The position numbers and the translations under genes were made by a program. Of a stretch of 64,000 nt of DNA, positions 9,283 to 16,832 are shown one piece after another. Under the pieces are notes generated by a model. It was given only the letters and a program-made list of their open reading frames with translations, ran no database searches and was not told the DNA's origin. Position 1 is the stretch's first letter. Each line of letters opens with the position of its first letter. The DNA comes from Nocardioides zhouii (GTDB lineage Bacteria; Actinomycetota; Actinomycetes; Propionibacteriales; Nocardioidaceae). Location of the stretch: NCBI RefSeq assembly GCF_004137345.1, contig NZ_SDWV01000016.1:1-64000 (forward strand), read 5' to 3'.

Positions 9283-10128
9283 GTGCGGATCGACCTCCAC
9301 ACGCACTCCTCCGCCAGCGACGGCACCGACACACCTGCAGACCTCATGCGCGCGGCCGCGGCCGCGGGGCTCGACGTCGTCGCGCTGACCGACCACGACG
9401 CGATGTCCGGCTGGGACGAGGCGCGGCAGGCCGCCGACGAGGTCGGCATCACGCTGGTGCCCGGGCTGGAGATCAGCACGAAGTTCCGCCACCGCGGCGT
9501 GCACCTGCTCGGCTACCTCCCCGACCCGACGTACGCGCCCCTCGTCGCCGTCCTCGACCGCGTGCTGGCCGGCCGGACCTCGCGTACGCCCGCCATCGTC
9601 TCGGCGCTCCGGTCGGCCGGCATCGAGATCACCGAGGACGACGTACGCCGCGAGTCGGGCGGGTCCGTTGCCGCGGGGCGGCCGCACGTGGCCGACGCGC
9701 TCGTCCGGCTCGGTGTGGTGGAGGACCGGACCTCGGCCTTCCACGAGTGGCTCAACCCGGGGAAGGCCGGCTACGTCGACCGCTACGCCGTGCCGCTCGA
9801 GGAGATGATCCCGCTTGTGACCGCGGCCGGCGGCGTCGCCGTGATCGCGCACCCCTGGGGTCGCCGGGGCGGCACCGTGCTCGACGCCGCTGCCATCGCC
9901 TCCCTGAAGGCGATCGGCCTCGCCGGGATCGAGGTTGACCACCAGGACCACCCGCCCGAGGCGCGCGCCCGGCTGCGCGAGATTGCTGCGGACCTCGACC
10001 TCGTCGTCACGGGCAGCAGCGACCACCACGGGACCGGCAAGGTCGACCACGACCTGGGCGTGAACACGACGGAGCCCGAGCAGTACGAGCGCCTGGTGTC
10101 CCTGGCCTCGGGCCCTCTCGGTGGCTGA
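9283..10128 (+). CDS. PHP domain-containing metal-dependent phosphoesterase
   Basis: 281 residues. Metal-ligand motifs of the PHP fold are clear: DLHTHSSASDGT near the start, LTDHDAMSGW, PGLEIS, IAHPWG and SSDHHGTGK. This resembles the stand-alone TrpH/YciV-type group that acts on nucleotides or oligonucleotide ends. GTG start, 1 nt after the upstream phosphatase. The end overlaps the start of the P-loop kinase by 8 nt. Exact substrate unknown. Confidence 0.88.
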   Translation: MRIDLHTHSSASDGTDTPADLMRAAAAAGLDVVALTDHDAMSGWDEARQAADEVGITLVPGLEISTKFRHRGVHLLGYLPDPTYAPLVAVLDRVLAGRTSRTPAIVSALRSAGIEITEDDVRRESGGSVAAGRPHVADALVRLGVVEDRTSAFHEWLNPGKAGYVDRYAVPLEEMIPLVTAAGGVAVIAHPWGRRGGTVLDAAAIASLKAIGLAGIEVDHQDHPPEARARLREIAADLDLVVTGSSDHHGTGKVDHDLGVNTTEPEQYERLVSLASGPLGG

Positions 10129-10660
10129 GGTCCCTCGCCGGGTCCTCGTGTACGGCGTGACGGGGAGCGGCAAGAGCACGGCCGCCCTCGCCCTCGGCGA
10201 GCGCACGGGTCTGCCGGTGACCCTCGTCGACGAGCTCACCTGGCTGCCCGGCTGGGTGCCGGTCGAGGACTCGGTGCAACGCGAGGTGATCGGGGAGATC
10301 GTGGCGGGGGAGTGCTGGGTGCTCGACACGGCGTACGGCGCGCACCTCGACCTCGTGCTCCCACGCGTCGAGCTGGTGGTCGGGCTGGACTACCCGCGCT
10401 GGCTCTCGCTCGCGCGTCTGGTCCGACGTACGGCGTCGCGGGTCATCACGAAGGAGCCGATGTGCAACGGCAACGTCGAGACCCTCGGCAAGGTCTTCGC
10501 GCGCGACTCGATCATCGTCTGGCACTTCCAGTCCTTCGCCCGCAAGCGTGCGCGGATGCGGGCCTGGGCCGCCTCGCCCGACGGGCCCGACGTGCGGCTC
10601 TTCCGGCACCCGCGGGAGCTGGAGTCGTGGCTCGCGACACTTTCGCGAGGCGACGTCTAG
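10121..10660 (+). CDS. P-loop adenylate kinase-like protein
   Basis: 179 residues. Walker A is GVTGSGKST near residue 13. The rest follows the AAA/adenylate-kinase-like small kinase pattern (also called topology-modulation/FlaR-like) with a basic RRTASRV lid and C-terminal FRHPRELESWL. Probably a nucleotide or nucleoside kinase. Its GTG overlaps the stop region of the PHP gene by 8 nt, indicating coupled translation. Confidence 0.7.
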   Translation: MAEVPRRVLVYGVTGSGKSTAALALGERTGLPVTLVDELTWLPGWVPVEDSVQREVIGEIVAGECWVLDTAYGAHLDLVLPRVELVVGLDYPRWLSLARLVRRTASRVITKEPMCNGNVETLGKVFARDSIIVWHFQSFARKRARMRAWAASPDGPDVRLFRHPRELESWLATLSRGDV

Positions 10661-10670
10661 TCTGCTCCGC

Positions 10671-11294
10671 GTGCACGACCACGACGAGATCGTCCGCCTC
10701 TACGGCCCGTGGCTGGCCCGGACCCCGCAGGACGCCGTCGACCTGATGCAGGGCTACGACCGGCCGTGGTGGATCGCCGGCGGCTGGGCGATCGAGGCGT
10801 ACACGGGTGTCGCGAGACCGCACGATGACGTGGACCCGAGCATCCTCCGTTCGGACGCCCACGCGCTCCGCCAGCACTTGGCGGGTCGGCTCGATGTCTG
10901 GCAGGCGGACTCGGGCACCCTCCGCCCGCTGGCGCCGGGGGAGGACCTGCTCTCCGAGGAGTGCGAGAACCTCTGGCTGCGCCCGAGCGGTGGCGACCCG
11001 TGGGAGTACGACGTCATCCTCATGCACGCGACGCCGACGACCTGGACCTTCAAGCGCGATGCCCGGATCAGGCTGCCGCTGGCGGAGATCCTGTGGGAGC
11101 GGGACGGGATCACCTACCTGCGCCCCGAGGTGCAGCTGCTCCACAAGGCGCGGGCGGTGCGGGCGAAGGACCAGGTCGACTTCGAGGTCTGCGCGCCGCT
11201 GCTCGATGCGGCCTCGCGCGCGTGGCTGCGCGATGCGCTCGAGATGGCGCACCCCGGTCACCCCTGGCTCTCGGTGCTGAGCCGGACGTCATGA
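10671..11294 (+). CDS. Nucleotidyltransferase-fold protein, aminoglycoside adenylyltransferase-like
   Basis: 207 residues. WIAGGWAIEAYTG followed by RPHDDVD (around residues 30-48) matches the GG...D.D active site of AadB/LinA-type minor nucleotidyltransferases; YDVILMH may carry the third acidic residue. Such proteins adenylylate small molecules, sometimes antibiotics, but many are uncharacterised. The GTG start is 7 nt after TAGTCT (10658-10663). The stop codon lies inside a long palindrome (see 11286-11329). Resistance function is only a possibility. Confidence 0.65.
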   Translation: MHDHDEIVRLYGPWLARTPQDAVDLMQGYDRPWWIAGGWAIEAYTGVARPHDDVDPSILRSDAHALRQHLAGRLDVWQADSGTLRPLAPGEDLLSEECENLWLRPSGGDPWEYDVILMHATPTTWTFKRDARIRLPLAEILWERDGITYLRPEVQLLHKARAVRAKDQVDFEVCAPLLDAASRAWLRDALEMAHPGHPWLSVLSRTS

Positions 11295-11329
11295 GAAATG
11301 GCGGTTCGAACCCCGATTTCTCATGACGT
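11286..11329. terminator. 44-nt near-perfect palindrome, bidirectional terminator
   Basis: Arms ACGTCATGAGAAAT (11286-11299) and ATTTCTCATGACGT (11316-11329) are perfectly complementary. The centre is mostly self-complementary around GGTTCGAACC. It contains the TGA of the upstream gene and sits between convergent genes, so it can end transcription from both sides. Confidence 0.7.
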
Positions 11330-11339
11330 TGCGGGGCGG

Positions 11340-12104
11340 TCAGCGGCGCCCCATCGACTGTGCGAGGCGCAGCACCCGGTTGGGGACCGCCTTGGTGAGG
11401 GCGATGATCGTCTTGTACTGCGCGCCGGGGATCGAGTAGGCGCGGCCCTTCTCGAAGTCCTCGAGCGACTTGCGGACCAGGAAGTCCACGTCGAGCCAGA
11501 GGAAGCCGTCGCCGCGCTTGACCTGCATCCGCTCGTGGAACTCGGTCTTGGTGAAGCCGGGGCAGAGCGCCATGACCTGCACGCCGCGCGGGCCGTACTC
11601 CATGTGCGCCCACTCGCTGAAGCTGTTCACCCACGCCTTGGCGGCGGAGTACGAGCCGCGCGGCAGGAAGGCGGCCACGCTGGAGACGTTGATGATGCCA
11701 CCGCGGCCGCGCTCGGCCATCGGGCCGAGGGCGGCGTGGGTCAGCCGCAGCACCGCCGTGACGAGCACCTCGAGCATCTCGGTCTCCTCGTCGACGGTGT
11801 TGTCGAGGAAGCGCTTCTTCAGCCCGAAGCCGGCGTTGTTGACGAGCAGGTCGATCGGCCGGTCGTGGTCGGCGAGGCGGGCCTCGACGCGGGCGAGGTC
11901 GGCGCGGTCCGTCAGGTCGGCGACGAGCACCTCGACCTCGACCTGGTGGGCGCGGCGGAGCTCCTCGGCCACCTGCTCGAGCCGGTCGCCGTTGCGGGCG
12001 ACCAGGACCAGGTCGTCGCCGCGCGCGGCGAGCTGGACGGCGTACTCGTGGCCGATGCCGGCGGTCGCGCCGGTGATGAGGGCAGTCGTCTGGGAGGGAG
12101 GCAT
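11340..12104 (-). CDS. Short-chain dehydrogenase/reductase
   Basis: 254 residues, the usual classical SDR length. The NAD(P)-binding TGATAGIG is at residues 10-17. NNAG, a catalytic Ser in INVSS, and Tyr/Lys in YSAAK are all present. The C-terminal part (KGRAYSIPGAQYKTI, ending VLRLAQSMGRR) resembles the DltE/YqjQ-like SDRs often linked to lipid metabolism. The upstream minus-strand hexamer is TGAAAT, 9 nt from the ATG. Substrate unknown. Confidence 0.88.
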   Translation of the reverse strand: MPPSQTTALITGATAGIGHEYAVQLAARGDDLVLVARNGDRLEQVAEELRRAHQVEVEVLVADLTDRADLARVEARLADHDRPIDLLVNNAGFGLKKRFLDNTVDEETEMLEVLVTAVLRLTHAALGPMAERGRGGIINVSSVAAFLPRGSYSAAKAWVNSFSEWAHMEYGPRGVQVMALCPGFTKTEFHERMQVKRGDGFLWLDVDFLVRKSLEDFEKGRAYSIPGAQYKTIIALTKAVPNRVLRLAQSMGRR

Positions 12105-12165
12105 GGCCCCAGCATTTCAGGACGACCGCAGGTCCCGCGACCCCCGTCCTGCACAATGGGCCACG

Positions 12166-13020
12166 ATGAGCACCCAGACCCCGGCCTCCGTCACACTGGC
12201 CGTCGCGAACCAGAAGGGCGGCGTGGCGAAGACGACGTCCGTCGCGTCCATCGGCGCCGCCCTGGCCGAGCTCGGCCACCGCGTGCTGCTGGTCGACCTC
12301 GACCCGCAGGCGTGCCTGACCTTCTCGCTCGGGGTCGACCCCGAGGACCTCGACGTGTCGGTGCACCACGTGCTGACGAAGGGCGTCGATCCGGCGGAGA
12401 TCATCATCGAGACCGAGGACGGGGTCGACCTGCTCCCGGCGACGATCGAGCTGGCCCGCGCCGAGGCCGACCTGCTCACCCGCACCGGGCGCGAGCACGT
12501 CATCAAGGGTGCGCTGGAGCAGCTCGCCGAGGACCTCGGCGACGAGGCGTACGACTGGGTCCTGCTCGACTGCCCGCCGTCGCTCGGCGTGCTGACGGTC
12601 GCCGCGCTGACGGCCGCGGACGGAGTCCTCATCCCGCTGCAGTGCGAGACGCTGTCGCACCGCGGCGTGGGGCAGCTGCTCGACACCGTCCACGACGTAC
12701 GCCGCTTCACCAACCGCGGTCTCGAGGTGTGGGGCGTGCTCCCGACGCTGTACGACGGCCGCACCAACCACGCCCGTACGGTCCTGGAGACGATCAGCGA
12801 GACGTACGACCTCGAGGTCGTCGAGCCGCCGATCCCCAAGACCATCAAGTTCGCCGAGGCGCCCGCTGCCGGGCGCTCGATCCTGGCGACGAGCCGCACC
12901 AACAAGGGCGCGCAGGCCTACCGCGAGGTCGCGAAGAACCTGGTCGAGCGCGCGGCCCGCCCGAAGGCGAAGAAGAAGCCCGCCAAGAAGGCCGCCGCCA
13001 AGAAGACGGCGGCCCGCTAG
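12166..13020 (+). CDS. ParA family ATPase, orphan
   Basis: 284 residues. Deviant Walker A KGGVAKTT at residues 17-24, switch motif VDLDPQA, Walker B VLLDCPPSLG. Proteins like this position chromosomes, plasmids or protein complexes by dimerising on nucleoid DNA. No parB-like gene or parS-like cluster is next to it, so it is probably not the chromosomal partition ParA. The C-terminus is an unusual Lys/Ala tail (repeats of KKPAKKAAAKK) that could bind DNA. CACAAT lies 8 nt before the ATG. Confidence 0.85.
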   Translation: MSTQTPASVTLAVANQKGGVAKTTSVASIGAALAELGHRVLLVDLDPQACLTFSLGVDPEDLDVSVHHVLTKGVDPAEIIIETEDGVDLLPATIELARAEADLLTRTGREHVIKGALEQLAEDLGDEAYDWVLLDCPPSLGVLTVAALTAADGVLIPLQCETLSHRGVGQLLDTVHDVRRFTNRGLEVWGVLPTLYDGRTNHARTVLETISETYDLEVVEPPIPKTIKFAEAPAAGRSILATSRTNKGAQAYREVAKNLVERAARPKAKKKPAKKAAAKKTAAR

Positions 13021-13023
13021 CGA

Positions 13024-14439
13024 TCAGCCCTGGCTCGGGGTGTCCTTGACCGGGGCGCCGCTGCGCGTGCGGCTCCGGCTGCGGTTGCGACGACGCGGTG
13101 CGTCACCGGCAGCCTTCTCGCGGGGGCCGCTGTCGCGCGAGCCCTCGCGGGAACCACCGTCGCGGGAGCCGCCGTCACGCGAGCCGCGCTCGCGGGCCGG
13201 GCGCTCCTTCTTCTCCACCGGCGCCGGCGGCACGATGCGGCCCTTGGTGCCCTCCGGGATGCCCTGGTCGTGGAAGAGGTGCTCGGAGGTGGAGTAGGTC
13301 TCCTGCGGGTCGGGGAACGGCAGGTCGAGGGTCTTGTTGATCATCTTCCAGCGGTGCAGGTCGGCCCAGTCGACGAAGGTGATCGCGATGCCCGAGGCGC
13401 CCGCGCGGCCCGTGCGGCCGATGCGGTGGACGTACGTCTTGTCGTCCTCGGGGCACGTGTAGTTGATGACGTGCGAGACGCCGCGTACGTCGATGCCGCG
13501 GGCGGCGACGTCGGTGGCGACGAGCACGCGGATCTTGTCCTCGCGGAACTTGGCGAGCGCCTTCTCGCGCGCGACCTGGGCCATGTCGCCGTGCAGGGGC
13601 GAGGAGCTGAAGCCGCGCTCGGCGAGGTCGTCGGCGACCCGCTGCGCCTGACGCTTGGTGCGGGTGAAGACGATGATCTTCTCGGCGTCCTCGGCCTGCA
13701 GGATGCGGCCGATGATCTCGGGCTTGTCGAGGTCGTGGGCCAGGTAGATGAACTGCGCGGTCGCCGGCACCATCGTGGTGTCGTACGACGACTCGGCGCG
13801 GATGTTCATCGGGTGGCGCATGTGGGTGCGGGCCAGCGCGACGATCGCGGACGGCATCGTGGCCGAGAACAGCATCGTCTGGCGGGTCTCGGGGGTCTTG
13901 GAGAGCAGCGTGATGACGTCGGGGAGGAAGCCGAGGTCGAGCATCTCGTCGGCCTCGTCGAGCACGAGCGCGTGCACGTGCGACAGGTCGAGTGCGCGGC
14001 GGTTGGCGAGGTCGATGAGGCGACCGGGGGTGCCCACGACGATGTCGACACCGGACTCGAGGGCCTCGAGCTGGGTGTCGTAGCCGACGCCGCCGTAGAC
14101 GGTGAGGACGCGCAGGCCCAGGTCCTTGCTGGCGAGCGCGAGGTCGCTGGACACCTGGAGCGCGAGCTCGCGGGTCGGGGCGACGATCAGCGCCTGCGGC
14201 TTGCCCTGCGGCATGTCGGCGTACGCCGGGTCGGACGGCGCGACGCTGCGCTGCAGCACCGGGATGCCGAAGGCGAGGGTCTTGCCGGTGCCCGTACGGG
14301 CCTGGCCGATGAGGTCGGTGCCGAGGAGCGCGACCGAGAGGGTCATCTCCTGGATGGCGAAGGGGGTGGTGATGCCGGCGCGGTCGAGCGCGTCGCAGAT
14401 CTGGGCATGCACGCCCAGTTCACGGAAGGTGGTCGTCAC
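13024..14439 (-). CDS. rhlE: DEAD-box RNA helicase (RhlE type)
   Basis: 471 residues. Q motif FAIQ at about 27-30, motif I ARTGTGKT at 47-54, then VLDEADEML (DEAD), LFSATMP (SAT), ATDVAARGIDV and HRIGRTGRAG. The last 60-70 residues are an Arg/Gly/Ser-rich tail with RDGGS-type repeats, typical of RNA-binding tails. GTG start. The gene faces away from a ferritin-like gene, and the pair recurs with DUF3107, TetR and MoeZ genes in other actinobacteria (M. tuberculosis Rv3206c-Rv3211 region, from memory). Expected role: RNA unwinding in ribosome assembly or cold adaptation. Confidence 0.93.
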   Translation of the reverse strand: MTTTFRELGVHAQICDALDRAGITTPFAIQEMTLSVALLGTDLIGQARTGTGKTLAFGIPVLQRSVAPSDPAYADMPQGKPQALIVAPTRELALQVSSDLALASKDLGLRVLTVYGGVGYDTQLEALESGVDIVVGTPGRLIDLANRRALDLSHVHALVLDEADEMLDLGFLPDVITLLSKTPETRQTMLFSATMPSAIVALARTHMRHPMNIRAESSYDTTMVPATAQFIYLAHDLDKPEIIGRILQAEDAEKIIVFTRTKRQAQRVADDLAERGFSSSPLHGDMAQVAREKALAKFREDKIRVLVATDVAARGIDVRGVSHVINYTCPEDDKTYVHRIGRTGRAGASGIAITFVDWADLHRWKMINKTLDLPFPDPQETYSTSEHLFHDQGIPEGTKGRIVPPAPVEKKERPARERGSRDGGSRDGGSREGSRDSGPREKAAGDAPRRRNRSRSRTRSGAPVKDTPSQG

Positions 14440-14592
14440 GAGGTCGGTGTCGCTTTCGAAGAAGGAGTTGGATGTCCCACGCGTATGCGGTCAGCCCACT
14501 CACGAAAGCTCTGCCAACCGCGCACATACAGGCGGCCACCGGACGGGTTCGCCGGGGCTCGGTCCTCTCGATGGTATCGCTAGGGTGCGAGC

Positions 14593-15267
14593 ATGACTGA
14601 ATCGCCCGACGAGGACTACCGCCGCGCTGCCGTCGACCTCCTCGGTGCCATCGCCTACGGCGAGCTCTCGGCATTCGAGCGACTGGTCGAGGACGGCAAG
14701 ATGGCGCCCGGGATCGACGACAAGATCGCGATCGGTGCGATGGCGACCGCGGAGTTCGCGCACCTGCAGAAGCTGGTCGGGCGGCTCGAGGAGCTGGGTG
14801 CCGACCCGGGCGAGGCGATGCAGGCGTTCCGGGCGAGCTTCGACGCCTTCCATGCCCACACGGCACCCTCCGACTTCTACGAGGGGCTGATCAAGGCGTA
14901 CGTCGGCGACGGCCTCGCAGCGGACTTCTATCGCGAGATCGCCGCCTACCTCGACCCCGAGACCCGCGAGGTGATCATCGCCTCGCTCGAGGACACCGGC
15001 CAGACGGCGTTCATCGTGGAGCGGGTGCGCGCCGGCATCGCCCACGACCACCGGCTCGGTGGCCGGCTCGCGCTCTGGGGACGGCGGCTGATGGGCGAGG
15101 CGCTCACCCAGGCCCAGCGCGTCGCTGGCGACCGCGACTCCCTCACTGCCTTGCTGGCCGGGGGAGTGGACCGACCCGGGCTCGACCTCGCGGCGCTGGG
15201 GCGGATGTTCGCCCGGCTCACCGAGCTGCACACCGCCCGGATGGCCGAGCTCGGCCTGGAGGCCTGA
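14593..15267 (+). CDS. Ferritin-like fold protein
   Basis: 224 residues, almost all helical. It has two-helix pairs with carboxylates (YGELSAFERL, ATAEFAHLQKL, AAYLDPETREVI), resembling the actinobacterial ferritin-like/tRNA-hydroxylase-like family found next to rhlE. Some members bind a di-iron centre; the ligands are plausible here but cannot be assigned without alignment. TAGGGT (14581-14586) lies 6 nt before the ATG, indicating a leaderless mRNA. Function unknown. Confidence 0.72.
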   Translation: MTESPDEDYRRAAVDLLGAIAYGELSAFERLVEDGKMAPGIDDKIAIGAMATAEFAHLQKLVGRLEELGADPGEAMQAFRASFDAFHAHTAPSDFYEGLIKAYVGDGLAADFYREIAAYLDPETREVIIASLEDTGQTAFIVERVRAGIAHDHRLGGRLALWGRRLMGEALTQAQRVAGDRDSLTALLAGGVDRPGLDLAALGRMFARLTELHTARMAELGLEA

Positions 15268-15292
15268 GGCCCCGACCCCCGCACGAACGACA

Positions 15293-15321
15293 AGGCCCCG
15301 CATCCGATGGATGCGGGGCCT
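15293..15321. terminator. Bidirectional intrinsic-type hairpin
   Basis: A 13-bp perfect stem (15293-15305 with 15309-15321) and loop GAT lie between the convergent ferritin-like and GlsB genes. Confidence 0.75.
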
Positions 15322-15342
15322 CGCTGTCCTACGTGGTGGTGC

Positions 15343-15618
15343 TCAGACGCGCGTGCGGCTCCGACCCGTGAGGGTGGAGGCGATCACGACGAGCACGGCC
15401 GCGGTCAGGATGGCGACGAGGCCCTGGGTCCAGTCGAGGCCCTTGCTGCCGTTGCCGCCGAACGCGCTGTAGATGACGCCTCCCAGGATCATGCCGCCGA
15501 TGCCGCAGACGACGGTGAGCCACAGGGGGATGTTGTCCTTGTCGCCCGGCGCGACGAGCTTGCCGAGCAGACCGACAATGGCGCCGACCACGAGGTAGAA
15601 GAGGATGGTCCAGAGCAT
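15343..15618 (-). CDS. GlsB/YeaQ/YmgE stress-response membrane protein
   Basis: 91 residues with three predicted transmembrane helices (TILFYLVVGAIVGLLG, LTVVCGIGGMILGGVIYSA, LVAILTAAVLVVIAS) and glycine-rich turns, as in transglycosylase-associated proteins of the GlsB family. Usual length is 80-95. Probably linked to general envelope stress. A clear Shine-Dalgarno AAAGGTGG precedes the ATG, so this gene is leadered. Confidence 0.85.
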   Translation of the reverse strand: MLWTILFYLVVGAIVGLLGKLVAPGDKDNIPLWLTVVCGIGGMILGGVIYSAFGGNGSKGLDWTQGLVAILTAAVLVVIASTLTGRSRTRV

Positions 15619-15712
15619 GAGTGCCCCACCTTTCGGTTCACCCCCGGCTCGATGCCGGGTGATTGATCTCCTCGATCATCCCGCTCGGACGGCCTGGGAG
15701 CAATTACCGGAC

Positions 15713-15749
15713 GCCCGGAAGGGTAGGCGTGTCAATAGTCCTTCCGGGC
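15713..15749 (-). terminator. Hairpin terminator of the DUF3107 gene
   Basis: A 10-bp perfect inverted repeat (15713-15722 with 15740-15749) with a 17-nt loop begins 7 nt beyond the DUF3107 stop codon on the minus strand. Confidence 0.6.
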
Positions 15750-15756
15750 CAGCTGG

Positions 15757-15975
15757 TCAGCGGAAGCCGACGGTGCTCGAGGTGGGGGAACCCAGCTCGA
15801 GGTAGGCGATCTTCTCGGCGGGCACCATGACGGTCCGGCCCTTGATGTCGGAGAGCCGGAGCACACCGTTGCCGGCCAGCGCCTCGCTCAGTCGCGTCTC
15901 CACGTCCTCGGGCGTGCTGTCGGTGTCGACCACCAGCTCTCGCTGGGCGTGCTGCACGCCGATCTTGACCTCCAC
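15757..15975 (-). CDS. DUF3107 protein (TB9.4 type)
   Basis: 72 residues: VEVKIGVQHAQRELVVDT, then SDIKGRTVMVPAEKIAYLELG. This matches the short, near-universal actinobacterial DUF3107 (Rv3208A in M. tuberculosis). Start GTG 15975 is chosen because AAGAAGGAG lies just upstream. The gene follows the TetR gene on the same strand, the same pair as in mycobacteria. The function is not established in what I know; the fold is probably a small beta/alpha domain. Confidence 0.85.
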   Translation of the reverse strand: MEVKIGVQHAQRELVVDTDSTPEDVETRLSEALAGNGVLRLSDIKGRTVMVPAEKIAYLELGSPTSSTVGFR

Positions 15976-16043
15976 GTGGTGCTCCTTCTTCAGTTCGGTC
16001 TCGGGGGTGTGGCTCGAGTGTGTCGGGTCCCTGGTTGGGCGGA

Positions 16044-16703
16044 TCAGGCGTCCGGGTGGTCGTCGGACCGCGGGTAGCCGCGGATCCCGCGCCACGCCAG
16101 GCCGGCGATCAGTGCCGCGGCGTCGTCCTGGGGGATGCTGCCGCGGCCCGCCAGCCAGAACCGCGCGGAGACCTGCGCCATTCCCACCAGCGAGACCGCC
16201 AGCAGCTCCGACGGCTCGTCGGGCAGGCCGGTGTCCGTGCGGATCACGTCGGCGATCATCGAGGCGCACTCGACGGTCACCCGGTCCACGCGCTCGCGTA
16301 CGTCGGGCTCGCTCGTGAGGTCGGACTCGAAGACCAGCCGGAACGCGCCCTCCTCGGACGCGACGTAGCTGTAGAAGACCTGCATCGTCGCCGCGACGCG
16401 ATCCTTGTTGTCGGTCGTCGAGGCCAGTGCCGCGCGGCAGTTGTCGATGATCAGGTCGCAGGACGTGTCGAGCAGCGCGAGGTAGAGGTCGAGCTTGCCG
16501 GGGAAGTGCTGGTAGAGCACGGGCTTGGAGACGCCGGCGCGCTCGGCGATGTCGTCCATCGCGGCGGCGTGGTAGCCCTGCGCGACGAAGACCTCGAGGG
16601 CCGACTCGAGCAGCTGCGCGCGCCGCTCGCGCCGGGGCATCCGCCCGCCGCGCGGTCGCGGGTACGCACCGTCGGACGAGGTGTCGGGGCTGCCTGCGGT
16701 CAC
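16044..16703 (-). CDS. TetR family transcriptional regulator
   Basis: 219 residues. The N-terminal helix-turn-helix is clear: ALEVFVAQGYHAAAMDDIAERAGVS, then KPVLYQHFPGKLDLY (residues about 33-75). The rest is the helical ligand-binding and dimer domain. It lies upstream of DUF3107 on the same strand, as in mycobacteria (Rv3208). GTG start with AGGAG 8-12 nt upstream. Target genes and ligand unknown. Confidence 0.9.
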   Translation of the reverse strand: MTAGSPDTSSDGAYPRPRGGRMPRRERRAQLLESALEVFVAQGYHAAAMDDIAERAGVSKPVLYQHFPGKLDLYLALLDTSCDLIIDNCRAALASTTDNKDRVAATMQVFYSYVASEEGAFRLVFESDLTSEPDVRERVDRVTVECASMIADVIRTDTGLPDEPSELLAVSLVGMAQVSARFWLAGRGSIPQDDAAALIAGLAWRGIRGYPRSDDHPDA

Positions 16704-16772
16704 GTCGTGCTCCTGCTGCTGGGTGTACTGCTGAGTAGTGAAGCCGAGCCTATCCGTCCCCCCGGACGCGGA

Positions 16773-16800
16773 GAGGGACCCCGGTCTCCCGGGGTCCCTC
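16773..16800 (-). terminator. Hairpin terminator of the M6 protease gene
   Basis: A 12-bp perfect stem (16773-16784 with 16789-16800) and 4-nt loop lie just past the protease stop on the minus strand. Confidence 0.7.
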
Positions 16801-16832
16801 CCTGCGTGTCGGTCGTGCGGTGCCCCGGGGCG

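Noticed and set aside
11300-11315. tRNA T-arm-like GGTTCGAACC
   Set aside because: It is only the centre of a long palindrome between convergent genes; no acceptor, D or anticodon arms surround it, so it is not a tRNA.
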